A stretch of DNA of 11,951 nucleotides from JASFUX01 sp050050115. Its GTDB lineage: Bacteria > Pseudomonadota > Alphaproteobacteria > Caulobacterales > Maricaulaceae. Below the pieces are notes generated by a model, which was not told the origin of the DNA, made no database searches, and saw only the letters and a list, made by a program, of their open reading frames with translations. Within the stretch, counting starts at the first letter, position 1. Each line of letters starts with the position of its first letter. The DNA is taken from positions 1 to 11,951 of the forward strand of contig JASFUX010000097.1 in NCBI GenBank assembly GCA_050050115.1, read 5' to 3'. Position numbers and translations under genes: made by a program. Of the stretch, positions 1-7,591 are shown in pieces.

Positions 1-2940
1 CGCCTCCTTCGAGCCTGCCAGCGGCGGCAAGGTCCCTTCGGCGCTCAAGCTGCCGCCGCGCACCATGTTGACGCCGAAGATTATCGCCACGGCCTCACCT
101 GCATCAGCCGCGGCGAATTCGAGCGCGCGCGGCTGATCGTCCGGCGCCGGACTGACCCGCGCCATGAGCGGACCGCCGTCGCCTTCAGCTTCGAACGACA
201 AGCTGCGCAACCGATCGCCGGTGTGCTGCGCAGAAAGCCTCACGTCCCGCAGCACGACGCCGTCCGCCGCACGCACACGGTCGAACCTGACCACCATGTC
301 GAGCGGCGCGCCGACGCCCGCGTCGCCGCCGCGCGAGAACTGGCTGACAAGACCTCGCGCGTCGACGAAGCCGCCGCTCAGGCTGGCGATCAACGCGCCG
401 TCGTCCCCGCGCGTCAGGGAGCCCGCCGCATCGACGATGTCTTCAATCTCAAGGCGTTCGACCACGAAGCTCTCAAGCCGGCCGTCAGATGCGAGCGAGA
501 TCTCGCCCGCGACGTGCGCGCCAGGCGCTTCAAGCGCGATGTCCGAGAGCTCAAGATCCCCACCCTCTCCCTGGGTGACCGCGAGGTGCGCCGAGGCGGG
601 CTCGCCGGCAAGCTTGCGCCAGCTCGTTCCCGGCCACGACAGGCGCGCCTGCTCGAGATCGGCGACAACCTCGGCCGAGCGGATCTCCATGCCGCGTCCG
701 CGCGAGGTCATCTCGACCTCCGCGGCGCCGGAAAAGACCGATCGGACTGGCAGGCCGAACGCGTCGAACGCCGAAGCGTCGAGCGCGGCCTCAACGTGAA
801 ACGCCGTGCTGTCGCCCTCGACGCCGAGCAGCTCCCGCCATTCGATGCGCGCAGGCGCCGGGCCGAGACGGCCCTCGCCGAAGGCCCGCACCTCGTCACG
901 GCTCGCAACCACCTCGATATCGGCGTCGGTCACGTCGAGCCCGGGAAACATCGTCGCCGAGCTGACGCCTTCGAATGCGCCTTCGAGCGTGAAGCCGATG
1001 TCCTCAACCGGAACGTCCTCGTACATCGGGCGGACGATCTCGAAAGCCGCCTCGCCGTCTCCGCCCACGGACGAAGGCGCGATCCCGTAGCTCGAAGGGA
1101 AATTGAGCGGCGGCTCGTCGATGAAGGCGAGCAGGTCCTCAGCCCGCCCGAGTACGGTTCCGCCGAAGCGCGCCGGCGCACCCTTGGGGTTCAATCGAGG
1201 TATGTCGACGAACCCCGACTGAAAGCTCATTCCCGCCATGTAGCCGCCGGCGAGATCGATGGTGAAACGGTTGCCTTCGAGCAGGCCCGAGCCGCGACCG
1301 GCGGTCAGCGGCGACATGGTCGAAACGAAATGAACCTCGGCGCCCTCGAAATCAAAGCTCAAAGCCAGCTTCTCGTTCTCGAGCTGCTGCTCCACGATGG
1401 CCTCGGCGGGCAGATCGATGTCGAGAAAGATGTTGCGCGCTTGACCCGCGCCCACCGCGCGCTCGACCCAGCGCCGCGCGCCGTCGCCCAGCGAAACGGG
1501 CCAATAGCGCAGCACGTCCTCGACGCTCGCCTCGCCGTCGACCGGGCCAAGCAAGCGCACCGACGGCAACAGCCGGCCGTCGGAAACCTGCTCAAGCCGC
1601 ACCCGGCCGGCGAAGCGGCCGACTACATCGCTCATGCCGACCTCAATGGAATCGATCGACAGACTCTTGCGCGAAGGATCGATCGCGCCTTCGAAGTTGA
1701 CGAGCCGAATGTCGAGCGGCGTTTCGAAGACCGGACGCGCGTCGACCTCCACCGCTTCGAACACCGCCGCGACCGGATAGCTGCCGTCGCGCCCGCCGCC
1801 CCACATCCAAGCGGCCGCGCCTTCGACGCGCCCGCGAAAGGCGCCGTTGACGAATTCCGAAGAGATTTGGCCGCGCTCGATAGAGACGGCCCCGCTGATG
1901 GGATCGAACGCGAAGTAGACGTGCGCTCCTGAAAGATCGAACTCGCGCAACGGATGGCGCACGCGCCCCTCGCTGAAGGTCAGCTCAACGTCGGCGGCAA
2001 GCAGACCGCGGCTTTCATCGACCGCCGCCGACGCCGCGACCCGCGCTGGCGCGTCGATGCTGGTGAGAACGGCGAAGGGACCGTCGCTCGGAAACAGCTC
2101 CGCAGACGAAGCGTTGTCGATCACGCCTTCGAACAGCGCTTGACGCAACCCGGGCCCGGCGCGCGCGCTGAGCTGGAGCCGGCTGGCGCCGGAGCCTTCA
2201 CCGATCACGCCGCTGGCTTCGGCTCTCACCCCGCCCGCGTCGCGGGCGATCCGCAGCGAGGCGTTCTGCGCGGTCCAATCAAGACCGCTCGCCGCGTCGC
2301 GGACATAAAGCGTCGCCCCCTCGAGCCGCAGCTCGCGCAGCTCGGCGGCGAAGCCGCCTGTGTCGAGCGCTTCACGCAAAGCCACGAGACTCGGCGGAGC
2401 GCCGACGGCGCCCGATGCGTCTTGAGAGCGCGCGACGACTTGATCGGGACCGCCAAGGCCGGCGTTGATGGCTCCGTTCTCTCTACGGACGATCGACATC
2501 GCGCCGCCCTCGACGACGAGCCGCGCGAAGGCGACGCGTCCCCGCAAGAGCGCCGAAAGGCTCAAGTTCGCCGACAGCTGAGGCGACTCGGTGATCAGCG
2601 CGCCGCCGCGCTCGGCGACCTCGATGTCCGAAAGCGCCACGCCGATGGTGCGGTCGTCGGCCTGCCAGGTCGCCTCGACGCGACCGATCTCGACCTCGTC
2701 GCCGCCGAGCGCGATCACGAGCGCCTCCTCGAACTCGGTGCTCATGAAGTCGAGGCTGATCGGTCCCTGGCTGAGCCGCCACAAGCCGAGCGCGGAAACG
2801 ATCGCTGCGCCGACGAGCACGAGCCCCAGCGCCTCGATGATGTGGAGGATGAAGATGCGGGTGGCGCGACTGACGCGCTTCATCGGCCCGCGTCCGTCAA
2901 GGACCGGGGCGGGGTTGCCCGATCGGCGCGGTCGCGACAT
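1..2940 (-). CDS. AsmA-like / DUF3971 (YhdP-type) envelope protein, C-terminus cut off by the window edge
   Basis: The minus strand is open without a stop from an ATG at 2940 to base 1, giving 980 codons; the C-terminal end lies outside the window. A basic N-terminus is followed by one membrane segment at about residues 29-54 (IFILHIIEALGLVLVGAAIV). A very long extracytoplasmic region of repeating short beta-strand pattern follows, as in the AsmA / DUF3971 superfamily (YhdP, TamB, AsmA relatives). The last visible stretch, about residues 946-970 (DAGEAVAIIFGVNMVRGGSL), resembles the start of the AsmA-like C-terminal region, so probably only a few hundred residues are missing. YhdP-type proteins of this superfamily bridge inner and outer membrane and move phospholipid in E. 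coli; that role here is inference. A second in-frame ATG at 2883 (MKRVSRATRIF) lies closer to the membrane segment and may be the true start; neither has a strong ribosome binding site. The gene is divergent from the peroxiredoxin gene. Confidence 0.85.
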   Translation of the reverse strand, partial: MSRPRRSGNPAPVLDGRGPMKRVSRATRIFILHIIEALGLVLVGAAIVSALGLWRLSQGPISLDFMSTEFEEALVIALGGDEVEIGRVEATWQADDRTIGVALSDIEVAERGGALITESPQLSANLSLSALLRGRVAFARLVVEGGAMSIVRRENGAINAGLGGPDQVVARSQDASGAVGAPPSLVALREALDTGGFAAELRELRLEGATLYVRDAASGLDWTAQNASLRIARDAGGVRAEASGVIGEGSGASRLQLSARAGPGLRQALFEGVIDNASSAELFPSDGPFAVLTSIDAPARVAASAAVDESRGLLAADVELTFSEGRVRHPLREFDLSGAHVYFAFDPISGAVSIERGQISSEFVNGAFRGRVEGAAAWMWGGGRDGSYPVAAVFEAVEVDARPVFETPLDIRLVNFEGAIDPSRKSLSIDSIEVGMSDVVGRFAGRVRLEQVSDGRLLPSVRLLGPVDGEASVEDVLRYWPVSLGDGARRWVERAVGAGQARNIFLDIDLPAEAIVEQQLENEKLALSFDFEGAEVHFVSTMSPLTAGRGSGLLEGNRFTIDLAGGYMAGMSFQSGFVDIPRLNPKGAPARFGGTVLGRAEDLLAFIDEPPLNFPSSYGIAPSSVGGDGEAAFEIVRPMYEDVPVEDIGFTLEGAFEGVSSATMFPGLDVTDADIEVVASRDEVRAFGEGRLGPAPARIEWRELLGVEGDSTAFHVEAALDASAFDAFGLPVRSVFSGAAEVEMTSRGRGMEIRSAEVVADLEQARLSWPGTSWRKLAGEPASAHLAVTQGEGGDLELSDIALEAPGAHVAGEISLASDGRLESFVVERLEIEDIVDAAGSLTRGDDGALIASLSGGFVDARGLVSQFSRGGDAGVGAPLDMVVRFDRVRAADGVVLRDVRLSAQHTGDRLRSLSFEAEGDGGPLMARVSPAPDDQPRALEFAAADAGEAVAIIFGVNMVRGGSLSAEGTLPPLAGSKEA

Positions 2941-2994
2941 TTCTCTTGGCGCAATGCGCGGCGCGCGCCAGCGCCGAAAAAGAGAGGCCTAGAA

Positions 2995-3462
2995 ATGAGC
3001 TCACCCCAGGTTGGAGACCCCGCGCCACGGTTCGCCCTGCCCGCCGACGGCGGCCGCGAGGTAAAGCTGTCAGAGCTCAAGGGCAAGAAGGTGGTTCTCT
3101 ACTTTTATCCCAAGGACGACACCTCGGGATGCACGAAGGAGGCCGCTGACTTCACGTCCAAGCTCGCCGCGTTCAAGCGCGCAGGCGCGACAATCGTCGG
3201 AGTTTCCAAGGATTCCGTGGATAAGCACGACAAATTTAAGGCGAAACACGACCTGAAGGTGACTCTCGCCTCGGACGAGGACGGCGCGACGCTCGAGGAC
3301 TACGGCGTCTGGGTCGAGAAGAGCATGTACGGGCGGAGCTTCATGGGGATCGAGCGCGCCACCTTCCTCATCGACGCGAAAGGCAAGATCGCCCAGGTCT
3401 GGCGCAGGGTCCGCGTGCCAGGCCACGTCGACGCCGTGCTCGAGGCGGTCAAGGCGCTGTGA
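2995..3462 (+). CDS. bcp: Thiol peroxidase of the BCP / PrxQ peroxiredoxin family, single-cysteine form
   Basis: This 155-residue cytoplasmic peroxiredoxin reduces hydrogen peroxide and organic hydroperoxides. The thioredoxin-like fold is evident, with the active-site motif DDTSGCTKEAADF, peroxidatic Cys46, the supporting Thr43 two positions short of it, and Arg121 in GIERATFLID. The ending WRRVRVPGHVDAVLEAVKAL is typical of alphaproteobacterial BCPs, and the length matches the family. E. coli BCP has a resolving cysteine five residues after the peroxidatic one; here that position is Ala51 and the protein has no other cysteine. The oxidised enzyme must therefore be reduced by an external thiol. 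The reading frame is open far upstream, but ATG 2995 is chosen because AGAGAGG at 2981-2987 sits 7 bases before it and homology begins here (MSSPQVGDPAPRF). The stop overlaps the next start by 4 bases, so the two genes are surely co-transcribed. Confidence 0.95.
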   Translation: MSSPQVGDPAPRFALPADGGREVKLSELKGKKVVLYFYPKDDTSGCTKEAADFTSKLAAFKRAGATIVGVSKDSVDKHDKFKAKHDLKVTLASDEDGATLEDYGVWVEKSMYGRSFMGIERATFLIDAKGKIAQVWRRVRVPGHVDAVLEAVKAL

Positions 3463-4301
3463 GCCGGCCGGCCGGCGATCCCGCAACCGTTCAGGCGGCT
3501 GCGCGCGCCGTGCTCGAAGCCGGCGACGTCGAGACCAAGCGCGCGCTCGCTGCGGCGGCGGCGGAGGCCTGGTCGCACGGCGCGTTGACGATTGAGCAGC
3601 CATGCGCGGTCCCGCCGCTCGATCGACCGGCGCGGCCCGCGCGACCCCTGCTTCTGCCGCCAGGCAAAATGCCGCGGCGCCGGCTCGGCAGCACGGCGGG
3701 GCGGGTCGCGCTGCTGCACGCAGTGGCCCACATCGAGCTCAATGCGATCGATCTGGCGTTCGACCTCATCGCCCGCTTCGCCGCGGATCCCGACGTCGAC
3801 GACGCGGCGCGGCCTGCTTTCATCAGCGACTGGATCGGCGTGGGCGCGGACGAAGCGCGCCACTTCGGCATGTTGAACGCCCGCCTGTCCGATCTCGACG
3901 CAGCCTACGGCGACCTGCCCGCTCATGACGGGCTCTGGCAGGCGGCCGAATCGACCCGGGGCGATCTCGCGGCGCGACTCGCGGTCGCGCCGATGGTGCT
4001 CGAGGCCCGCGGGCTCGACGTCACGCCCGGCATGATCGAGCGCTTCAAGAAGGCCGGCGACATGAAAAGCGCCGCCGCGCTGGAAGTGATTTACCAAGAC
4101 GAGATCGGCCATGTCGCGGCCGGCGCGCGCTGGTTCGAGCATGTCTGCGCCCGGCGCGGACGCGCGCCCGCGCCTGAGTTTCAGCGCCTCGTCGGGCTGC
4201 ATTTCAGCGGCGAGATCAAGCCTCCCTTTAACCATAACGCGCGGTCAAAGGCGGGCCTGGCGCCCGAATTGTATGATCCTGCGGAGAATGACTGCGAATA
4301 A
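3459..4301 (+). CDS. DUF455 family ferritin-like protein, putative di-iron oxidoreductase
   Basis: The 280-residue product belongs to DUF455 (COG2833), a ferritin-like helical family of unknown function. Recognisable blocks are HAVAHIELNAIDLAFDLI (about 87-104), ISDWIGVGADEARHFGML (122-139), APMVLEARGLDVTPGM (177-192), IYQDEIGHVAAGARWF (211-226) and the C-terminal LHFSGEIKPPFNHNARSKAG (247-266). Read as a four-helix bundle, Glu93, Glu132-x-x-His135, Glu182 and Glu215-x-x-His218 form the classic carboxylate di-iron ligand set; that assignment is mine from motif spacing. The set is complete, so oxygen or peroxide chemistry or iron handling is plausible, but the substrate is unknown. The start is GTG at 3459, where GTGA overlaps the peroxiredoxin stop, implying translational coupling. 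No signal peptide or membrane segment is visible, so it should be cytoplasmic. MiaE-type tRNA hydroxylases share the same fold and are an alternative comparison, though the sequence is not clearly MiaE. Confidence 0.88.
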   Translation: MSRPAGDPATVQAAARAVLEAGDVETKRALAAAAAEAWSHGALTIEQPCAVPPLDRPARPARPLLLPPGKMPRRRLGSTAGRVALLHAVAHIELNAIDLAFDLIARFAADPDVDDAARPAFISDWIGVGADEARHFGMLNARLSDLDAAYGDLPAHDGLWQAAESTRGDLAARLAVAPMVLEARGLDVTPGMIERFKKAGDMKSAAALEVIYQDEIGHVAAGARWFEHVCARRGRAPAPEFQRLVGLHFSGEIKPPFNHNARSKAGLAPELYDPAENDCE

Positions 4302-4310
4302 TCGCATTCG
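4286..4310 (+). terminator. Weak stem-loop spanning the stop codon of the DUF455 gene
   Basis: TGCGA (4293-4297) pairs perfectly with TCGCA (4302-4306) around a 4-base loop ATAA that contains the TAA stop codon; two outer base pairs can extend it past one mismatch. T-rich sequence follows (4307-4331), but the Ts are broken up by other bases. It may be a weak intrinsic terminator for the bcp-DUF455 pair. The short stem and interrupted T-tract keep this tentative. Confidence 0.28.
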
Positions 4311-4346
4311 TTTACGTTTAGTTTGGGTTTCTTAAGGAATTTAGTG

Positions 4347-4375
4347 TTGAAATGAGATCGATGTTCGAGTGGAAT
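4347..4375 (+). promoter_or_regulatory. Candidate sigma70-type promoter for the M23 peptidase-bactofilin operon
   Basis: TTGAAA (4347-4352) and TGGAAT (4370-4375) are separated by 17 bases, matching the -35 and -10 consensus at 5 of 6 and 4 of 6 positions. Transcription would start near 4382, about 35 bases before the ATG at 4417. The region 4302-4380 is visibly richer in A and T than its surroundings, as expected for a promoter in a high-GC genome. This is pattern matching only; I could not discern a CtrA-type TTAA-N7-TTAA box here. Confidence 0.4.
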
Positions 4376-4416
4376 GCTTCTTGGTGGGGGCGGGATATCG
4401 AGCGGGCTGAAAGCAC

Positions 4417-5658
4417 ATGATTACGCGACTTGCGTCGGGGGCGAGCGCGTTTGTCAAACGCGTCTTTCCTGAACGCCAAATTTATCACCGGGCCGAGGGT
4501 CAGGTGCACTACATCTCGATGTCGACGCGGGCGCAGCTGCTCGCGGCTACGGCGTCGGCGGTAGTGATGGGCTGGACGGCCTACGCGACGGCAAGCGTGT
4601 TCCTCCGCGGACACCTTCTCTCAGCACAAAGTCACGAAGCCGCGCGGATCAAGGCCCGCTACGAGCACTGGCTCGCAGAAGCCCGCGCGCGCGAAACCTC
4701 GGCGCTGGCGCTGCTGCAGAGCCGGAACACCGATTTCGAAGAAGCCGCGCGCGAATTCGAAAGCCGTCACCAGACGTTGATGGCTCTGCTTGAGCACGCC
4801 ACCGGCGGTGAAACGCCCGGCCGCGGCCTCCGGCTCGCCCGCGCGGACGACAACGACGCCTTCCTGATGACCGCCTCGGTCGAGAACCCGACGCCGCGCC
4901 GCTCGCGGCTCGCGATCGAAGCCCCGGCCGTCGCCGGACAAGTCGATCCCGGCGACCGCTTCGCCCAAATGGAAGCCGAGCAGGAGCGCCAGCTCACCGT
5001 TGCCGAAGAAACCAGCCAAGACCGCGTCGAAAGCCTGCGCGCCGTCTTGAACATGACTGGTCTGTCAGCGGACGAAGTGCTTGATCAAGGCGAGCGCGGT
5101 CTCGGCGGACCGTTCGTCGGCGTCGATGACGACCCTGACGCTTTCGCCGCTGCGCTTGATCTCGAAGACGGCTTCTCCCGCCGCGTCGCCCGCGTCGCGG
5201 CCCGGGTCGCCGAAGCTGAGCGCCTCGAACGCGCCATCGACTCCGCCCCCTTGGGCGTTCCGGTCGGCGACGAGCATCGCATCACGGGCGACTTCGGTCG
5301 CCGCATCGACCCGATCACCGGCACGCCGGCGACCCACACCGGACTTGATTTCGGCGCCTACGCCCGCGCGCCCATCACCTCGGCCGCGCCCGGCCGGGTC
5401 ACCTTCGTAGGATGGCGCGGCGGCTACGGCAACGTCGTCGAGATCGACCACGGCCACGGCTTCAAGACTCGCTACGGTCACATGGCGCGCGCCACCGTGC
5501 AGCGCGGCGACACGGTCGCGTTCGGCGAACGGATCGGCCTCATGGGCACCACTGGTCGCTCGACGGGGATTCACCTGCACTACGAGGTGTGGTTCAATGG
5601 CCAGGCTCTCGATCCCGCTGAATTCCTGAAAGCAGGCAACTATGTTCAACAAGGGTAA
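4417..5658 (+). CDS. Membrane-anchored M23 peptidoglycan endopeptidase, bactofilin partner (LmdC-like)
   Basis: The product is 413 residues. A basic cytoplasmic tail (about 1-38) precedes one membrane segment (about 39-63, QLLAATASAVVMGWTAYATASVF). A charged, alanine- and glutamate-rich periplasmic region likely to form coiled coil follows (about 72-125 and 180-215), then a C-terminal M23 / LytM domain (about 285-405). All zinc and catalytic residues are present: His307 and Asp311 in HTGLDFG, His355 in RYGHM, and His386 and His388 in HLHYEV, so it should be an active D,D-endopeptidase cutting peptide crosslinks. The bactofilin gene overlaps its last 17 bases. In Hyphomonas and relatives, a peptidase of this architecture (LmdC) is bound through its cytoplasmic tail by the bactofilin BacA; I transfer that role by context and recall. 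A stop codon lies three codons before the ATG, which fixes the start even though the ribosome binding site is poor. Confidence 0.92.
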   Translation: MITRLASGASAFVKRVFPERQIYHRAEGQVHYISMSTRAQLLAATASAVVMGWTAYATASVFLRGHLLSAQSHEAARIKARYEHWLAEARARETSALALLQSRNTDFEEAAREFESRHQTLMALLEHATGGETPGRGLRLARADDNDAFLMTASVENPTPRRSRLAIEAPAVAGQVDPGDRFAQMEAEQERQLTVAEETSQDRVESLRAVLNMTGLSADEVLDQGERGLGGPFVGVDDDPDAFAAALDLEDGFSRRVARVAARVAEAERLERAIDSAPLGVPVGDEHRITGDFGRRIDPITGTPATHTGLDFGAYARAPITSAAPGRVTFVGWRGGYGNVVEIDHGHGFKTRYGHMARATVQRGDTVAFGERIGLMGTTGRSTGIHLHYEVWFNGQALDPAEFLKAGNYVQQG

Positions 5659-6226
5659 AGACTCCCAATCTGGCCGGTCGCCCTCCCCCGCCGAGCCTCC
5701 CGAAACGCCGCTGACGACGAGTAGACGGACGATGTCCAAGCCTTCAACGGCGCCGTCCATCCTGAGCGGCGACCTCGTGATCAACGGGACCGTGACCGCC
5801 GAGGGCGAGATCCAGCTCGATGGGCAGATCGAAGGCGACGTGCGCGCCGGCGCGCTGATCGTCGGCGAGAAGGCTTCGGTCAAGGGCGAAGTCGTCGCCG
5901 AGTCGGTGACCATCCGCGGCCGGGTTCTCGGCAGCGTGCGCGGACGTCAGGTCCAGCTCGCGTCAACCGCCCGGATCGAGGGCGACATCATCCATTCGGC
6001 GCTGTCGGTGGAAAGCGGGGCTTTCTTCGAAGGTCACTGCCGCCACACCAGCGATCCGCTCAACCCCTCCTCGGAAACCTCGGCGTCATCGAGCCCGGCC
6101 GTGTCCGCGGCCAAGCCGAAGTCGGATGACGACGCGAAGGAAACCGCGAACGCCTCGGGCGGCTCCGGCGGAAGCGCAAGCGCGTTCAACCCGCCGCGGT
6201 CGACCTCGCCGTTCAGCTCCTCCTAG
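5642..6226 (+). CDS. bacA: Bactofilin, polymer-forming cytoskeletal protein
   Basis: The 194-residue product has the bactofilin beta-helix core at about residues 38-137, recognisable by regular repeats of short hydrophobic strands and glycines (ILSGDLVINGTVTAEGEI, LDGQIEGDVRAG, VKGEVVAESVTIRGRVLG, ARIEGDIIHSALSVESGAFF). Flanking tails are disordered: a proline/serine-rich N-terminal one and a serine/alanine-rich C-terminal one. Bactofilins polymerise without nucleotide into membrane-bound filaments that localise cell-wall enzymes. The N-terminus MFNKGKDS closely resembles the membrane-targeting peptide I recall for Caulobacter BacA, which supports ATG 5642 over the internal ATG at 5732 (residue 31). 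Its start lies inside the end of the M23 peptidase gene, so translation is probably coupled and the two proteins likely act together. The gene ends just before a strong terminator. Symbol assigned by similarity and context; another paralogue (bacB type) is possible. Confidence 0.93.
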   Translation: MFNKGKDSQSGRSPSPAEPPETPLTTSRRTMSKPSTAPSILSGDLVINGTVTAEGEIQLDGQIEGDVRAGALIVGEKASVKGEVVAESVTIRGRVLGSVRGRQVQLASTARIEGDIIHSALSVESGAFFEGHCRHTSDPLNPSSETSASSSPAVSAAKPKSDDDAKETANASGGSGGSASAFNPPRSTSPFSSS

Positions 6227-6254
6227 GGACGACGGTTTCAAGCCATTCCAAGAG

Positions 6255-6286
6255 CCGCCCGCGCCTCGCGCGGGCGGTTTTGTTTT
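6255..6286 (+). terminator. Strong intrinsic terminator after the bactofilin gene
   Basis: CCGCCCGCG (6255-6263) and CGCGGGCGG (6269-6277) form a perfect 9-base-pair GC stem around a 5-base loop, followed at once by TTTTGTTTT (6278-6286). It lies 29 bases after the bactofilin stop. Polarity is one-way: read from the minus strand there is no T-tract after the stem, so it does not obviously serve the convergent prfB gene. Confidence 0.92.
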
Positions 6287-6327
6287 GAGCCCTGTTCTGA
6301 AAGCCGCTGCCGCGACGGGCGGCGGCG

Positions 6328-7456
6328 TCAGCCCTCCTCCGCCGCGGTCGCATCGTCCCCGCCCAGGCGCGCGGCCAGCGCCGCGGCCATGAAGGCGTCG
6401 AGGTCGCCGTCGAGCACGCCTTGGGTGTTCGAGGTCTCCACCCCCGTTCGGAGGTCCTTCACCATCTGATAGGGCTGAAGCACGTAGCTGCGGATCTGCC
6501 GGCCGAAGCCGATCTCGGACTTGGCGTCCTCAGCCGCTTGCGCGGCCTCCTCGCGCTTGGCCAGCTCGCGCTCGTAAAGCCGGGCGCGCAGCATCGCCCA
6601 GGCTTGGGCGCGGTTCTTGTGCTGGCTGCGTTCGCTCTGGCACTGCACGACGATGCCGCTCGGCTCGTGCGTCAGACGCACCGCTGAGTCGGTCTTGTTG
6701 ATGTGCTGGCCGCCCGCGCCCGAGGCGCGATAGGTGTCGACCCGCACGTCCTTTTCCTCGATCTCGACCTCGATCGCTTCGTCGACTTCGGGGTAAACCC
6801 AGACGCTGGCGAAGCTGGTGTGCCGCCGAGCGCTGGAGTCGAACGGCGAGATGCGCACCAGGCGGTGCACTCCGGACTCGGTCTTAAGCCAGCCGTAGGC
6901 GTTCTCGCCCTTGATCAGTAGCGTGGCGGACTTGATCCCCGCCTCCTCGCCGGGCCGTTCGTCGATCTCCTCAGCCTTGAAGCCGCGCGCCGCCGCCCAG
7001 CGGGCGTACATGCGCAGCAGCATCGACGCCCAGTCCTGGCTTTCGGTCCCGCCCTCCCCGGCCTGGATCTGCAGGAAAGCGTTGGCGCCGTCCGCTTCGC
7101 CCGAGAGGAGCGCTTCAAGCTCGGCTTGCTGGGCGCGCGCCTTGAGCGCGCGGAGCGCTTTCTCGGTCTCGCCGAGAAGGGCTTCGTCGCCCTCAGCTTC
7201 GGCCAGCTCGGCCAGCTCACGCACGTCGCCAAGCTCGCCGCCAAGCTCGCGCACGGCGGTCACCGCCGCGTCGAGCCGATTGCGCTCGCGCATCAGGCTC
7301 TGCGCTTCGTTCGGATTGTTCCAAAGGTCGGGGTCTTCGGCGCGCGCGTTCAGCTCGTCGAGACGGCGTAGAGCGACATCCCAGTCAAAGACGCCTCCTC
7401 AGCAGTTCCACCGACTGCTCAATCTCGGAGGCGAGAGCTTCAAGCTCAGCGCGCAT
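6328..7456 (-). CDS. prfB: Peptide chain release factor 2, expressed by programmed +1 frameshift
   Basis: RF2 recognises UGA and UAA stop codons and triggers peptide release on the ribosome. Translation starts at ATG 7456, with GGGAG at 7463-7467 lying 6 bases upstream, and reads 23 codons to an in-frame TGA (7387-7385). A +1 slip at CTT skips one T and continues as GACTGGGAT to the stop at 6328, giving 375 residues, close to the 365 of E. coli RF2. In the full product the stop-codon-reading SPF is at 203-205 (VRISPFDSSARR) and the catalytic GGQ at 248-250 (ASGAGGQHINKTDSAVRL), within two residues of their E. coli positions. Without the shift only a 23-residue peptide would be made; a start at the internal ATG 7293 would lose 54 residues of the N-terminal domain. 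The gene lies 135 bases after mrcA on the same strand and may share its transcript. It is convergent with the bactofilin gene. Confidence 0.97.
7384..7399 (-). promoter_or_regulatory. prfB: RF2 autoregulatory +1 frameshift site
   Basis: Read on the minus strand, the site is AGGAGG (7399-7394), CGT, CTT, TGA, C (7384). E. coli prfB has AGGGGG, TAT, CTT, TGA, C with identical spacing. The internal Shine-Dalgarno-like hexamer pairs with 16S rRNA and pushes the ribosome forward when RF2 is scarce and the UGA is read slowly, so low RF2 raises its own synthesis. The zero-frame TGA is codon 24. Downstream homology to RF2 resumes exactly in the +1 frame. Confidence 0.96.
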
Positions 7457-7591
7457 TACGAACTCCCAGGTCTAGCCGACGCGAAACGCGCGCCGACGCA
7501 GCCCGGGGAGATAGGACAATTCGGCCGTCGATGAAACCGCTCGATGACGCCTTCGGCAAACAGACGGGGCGCCCCCTTGCCTCGGCGACGC

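Noticed and set aside
223..1932. Plus-strand open frame of 569 codons
   Set aside because: It lies wholly antisense to the AsmA-like gene. Its product is arginine/aspartate/alanine-rich with no domain pattern, as expected opposite a GC-rich gene.
1954..2994. Long upstream extension of the peroxiredoxin frame
   Set aside because: The extension is antisense to the AsmA-like gene and has shadow-like composition. Peroxiredoxin homology and a good ribosome binding site begin only at 2995.
3070..4235. Minus-strand open frames of 177 and 311 codons
   Set aside because: Both are antisense to the bcp and DUF455 genes, which have clear family motifs. The minus products are compositionally biased with no motif.
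4332..4346. Possible CtrA box (TTAA followed by an AT-rich stretch)
   Set aside because: The second half-site after 7 bases reads AGTG rather than TTAA, so the consensus is not met.
5065..5913. Minus-strand open frame of 282 codons
   Set aside because: It runs opposite the M23 catalytic domain and the bactofilin core, both clearly coding on the plus strand.
7385..7387. TGA in prfB read as a disabling mutation
   Set aside because: The surrounding AGGAGG-CGT-CTT-TGA-C is the known programmed frameshift signal, and RF2 homology continues exactly in the +1 frame.
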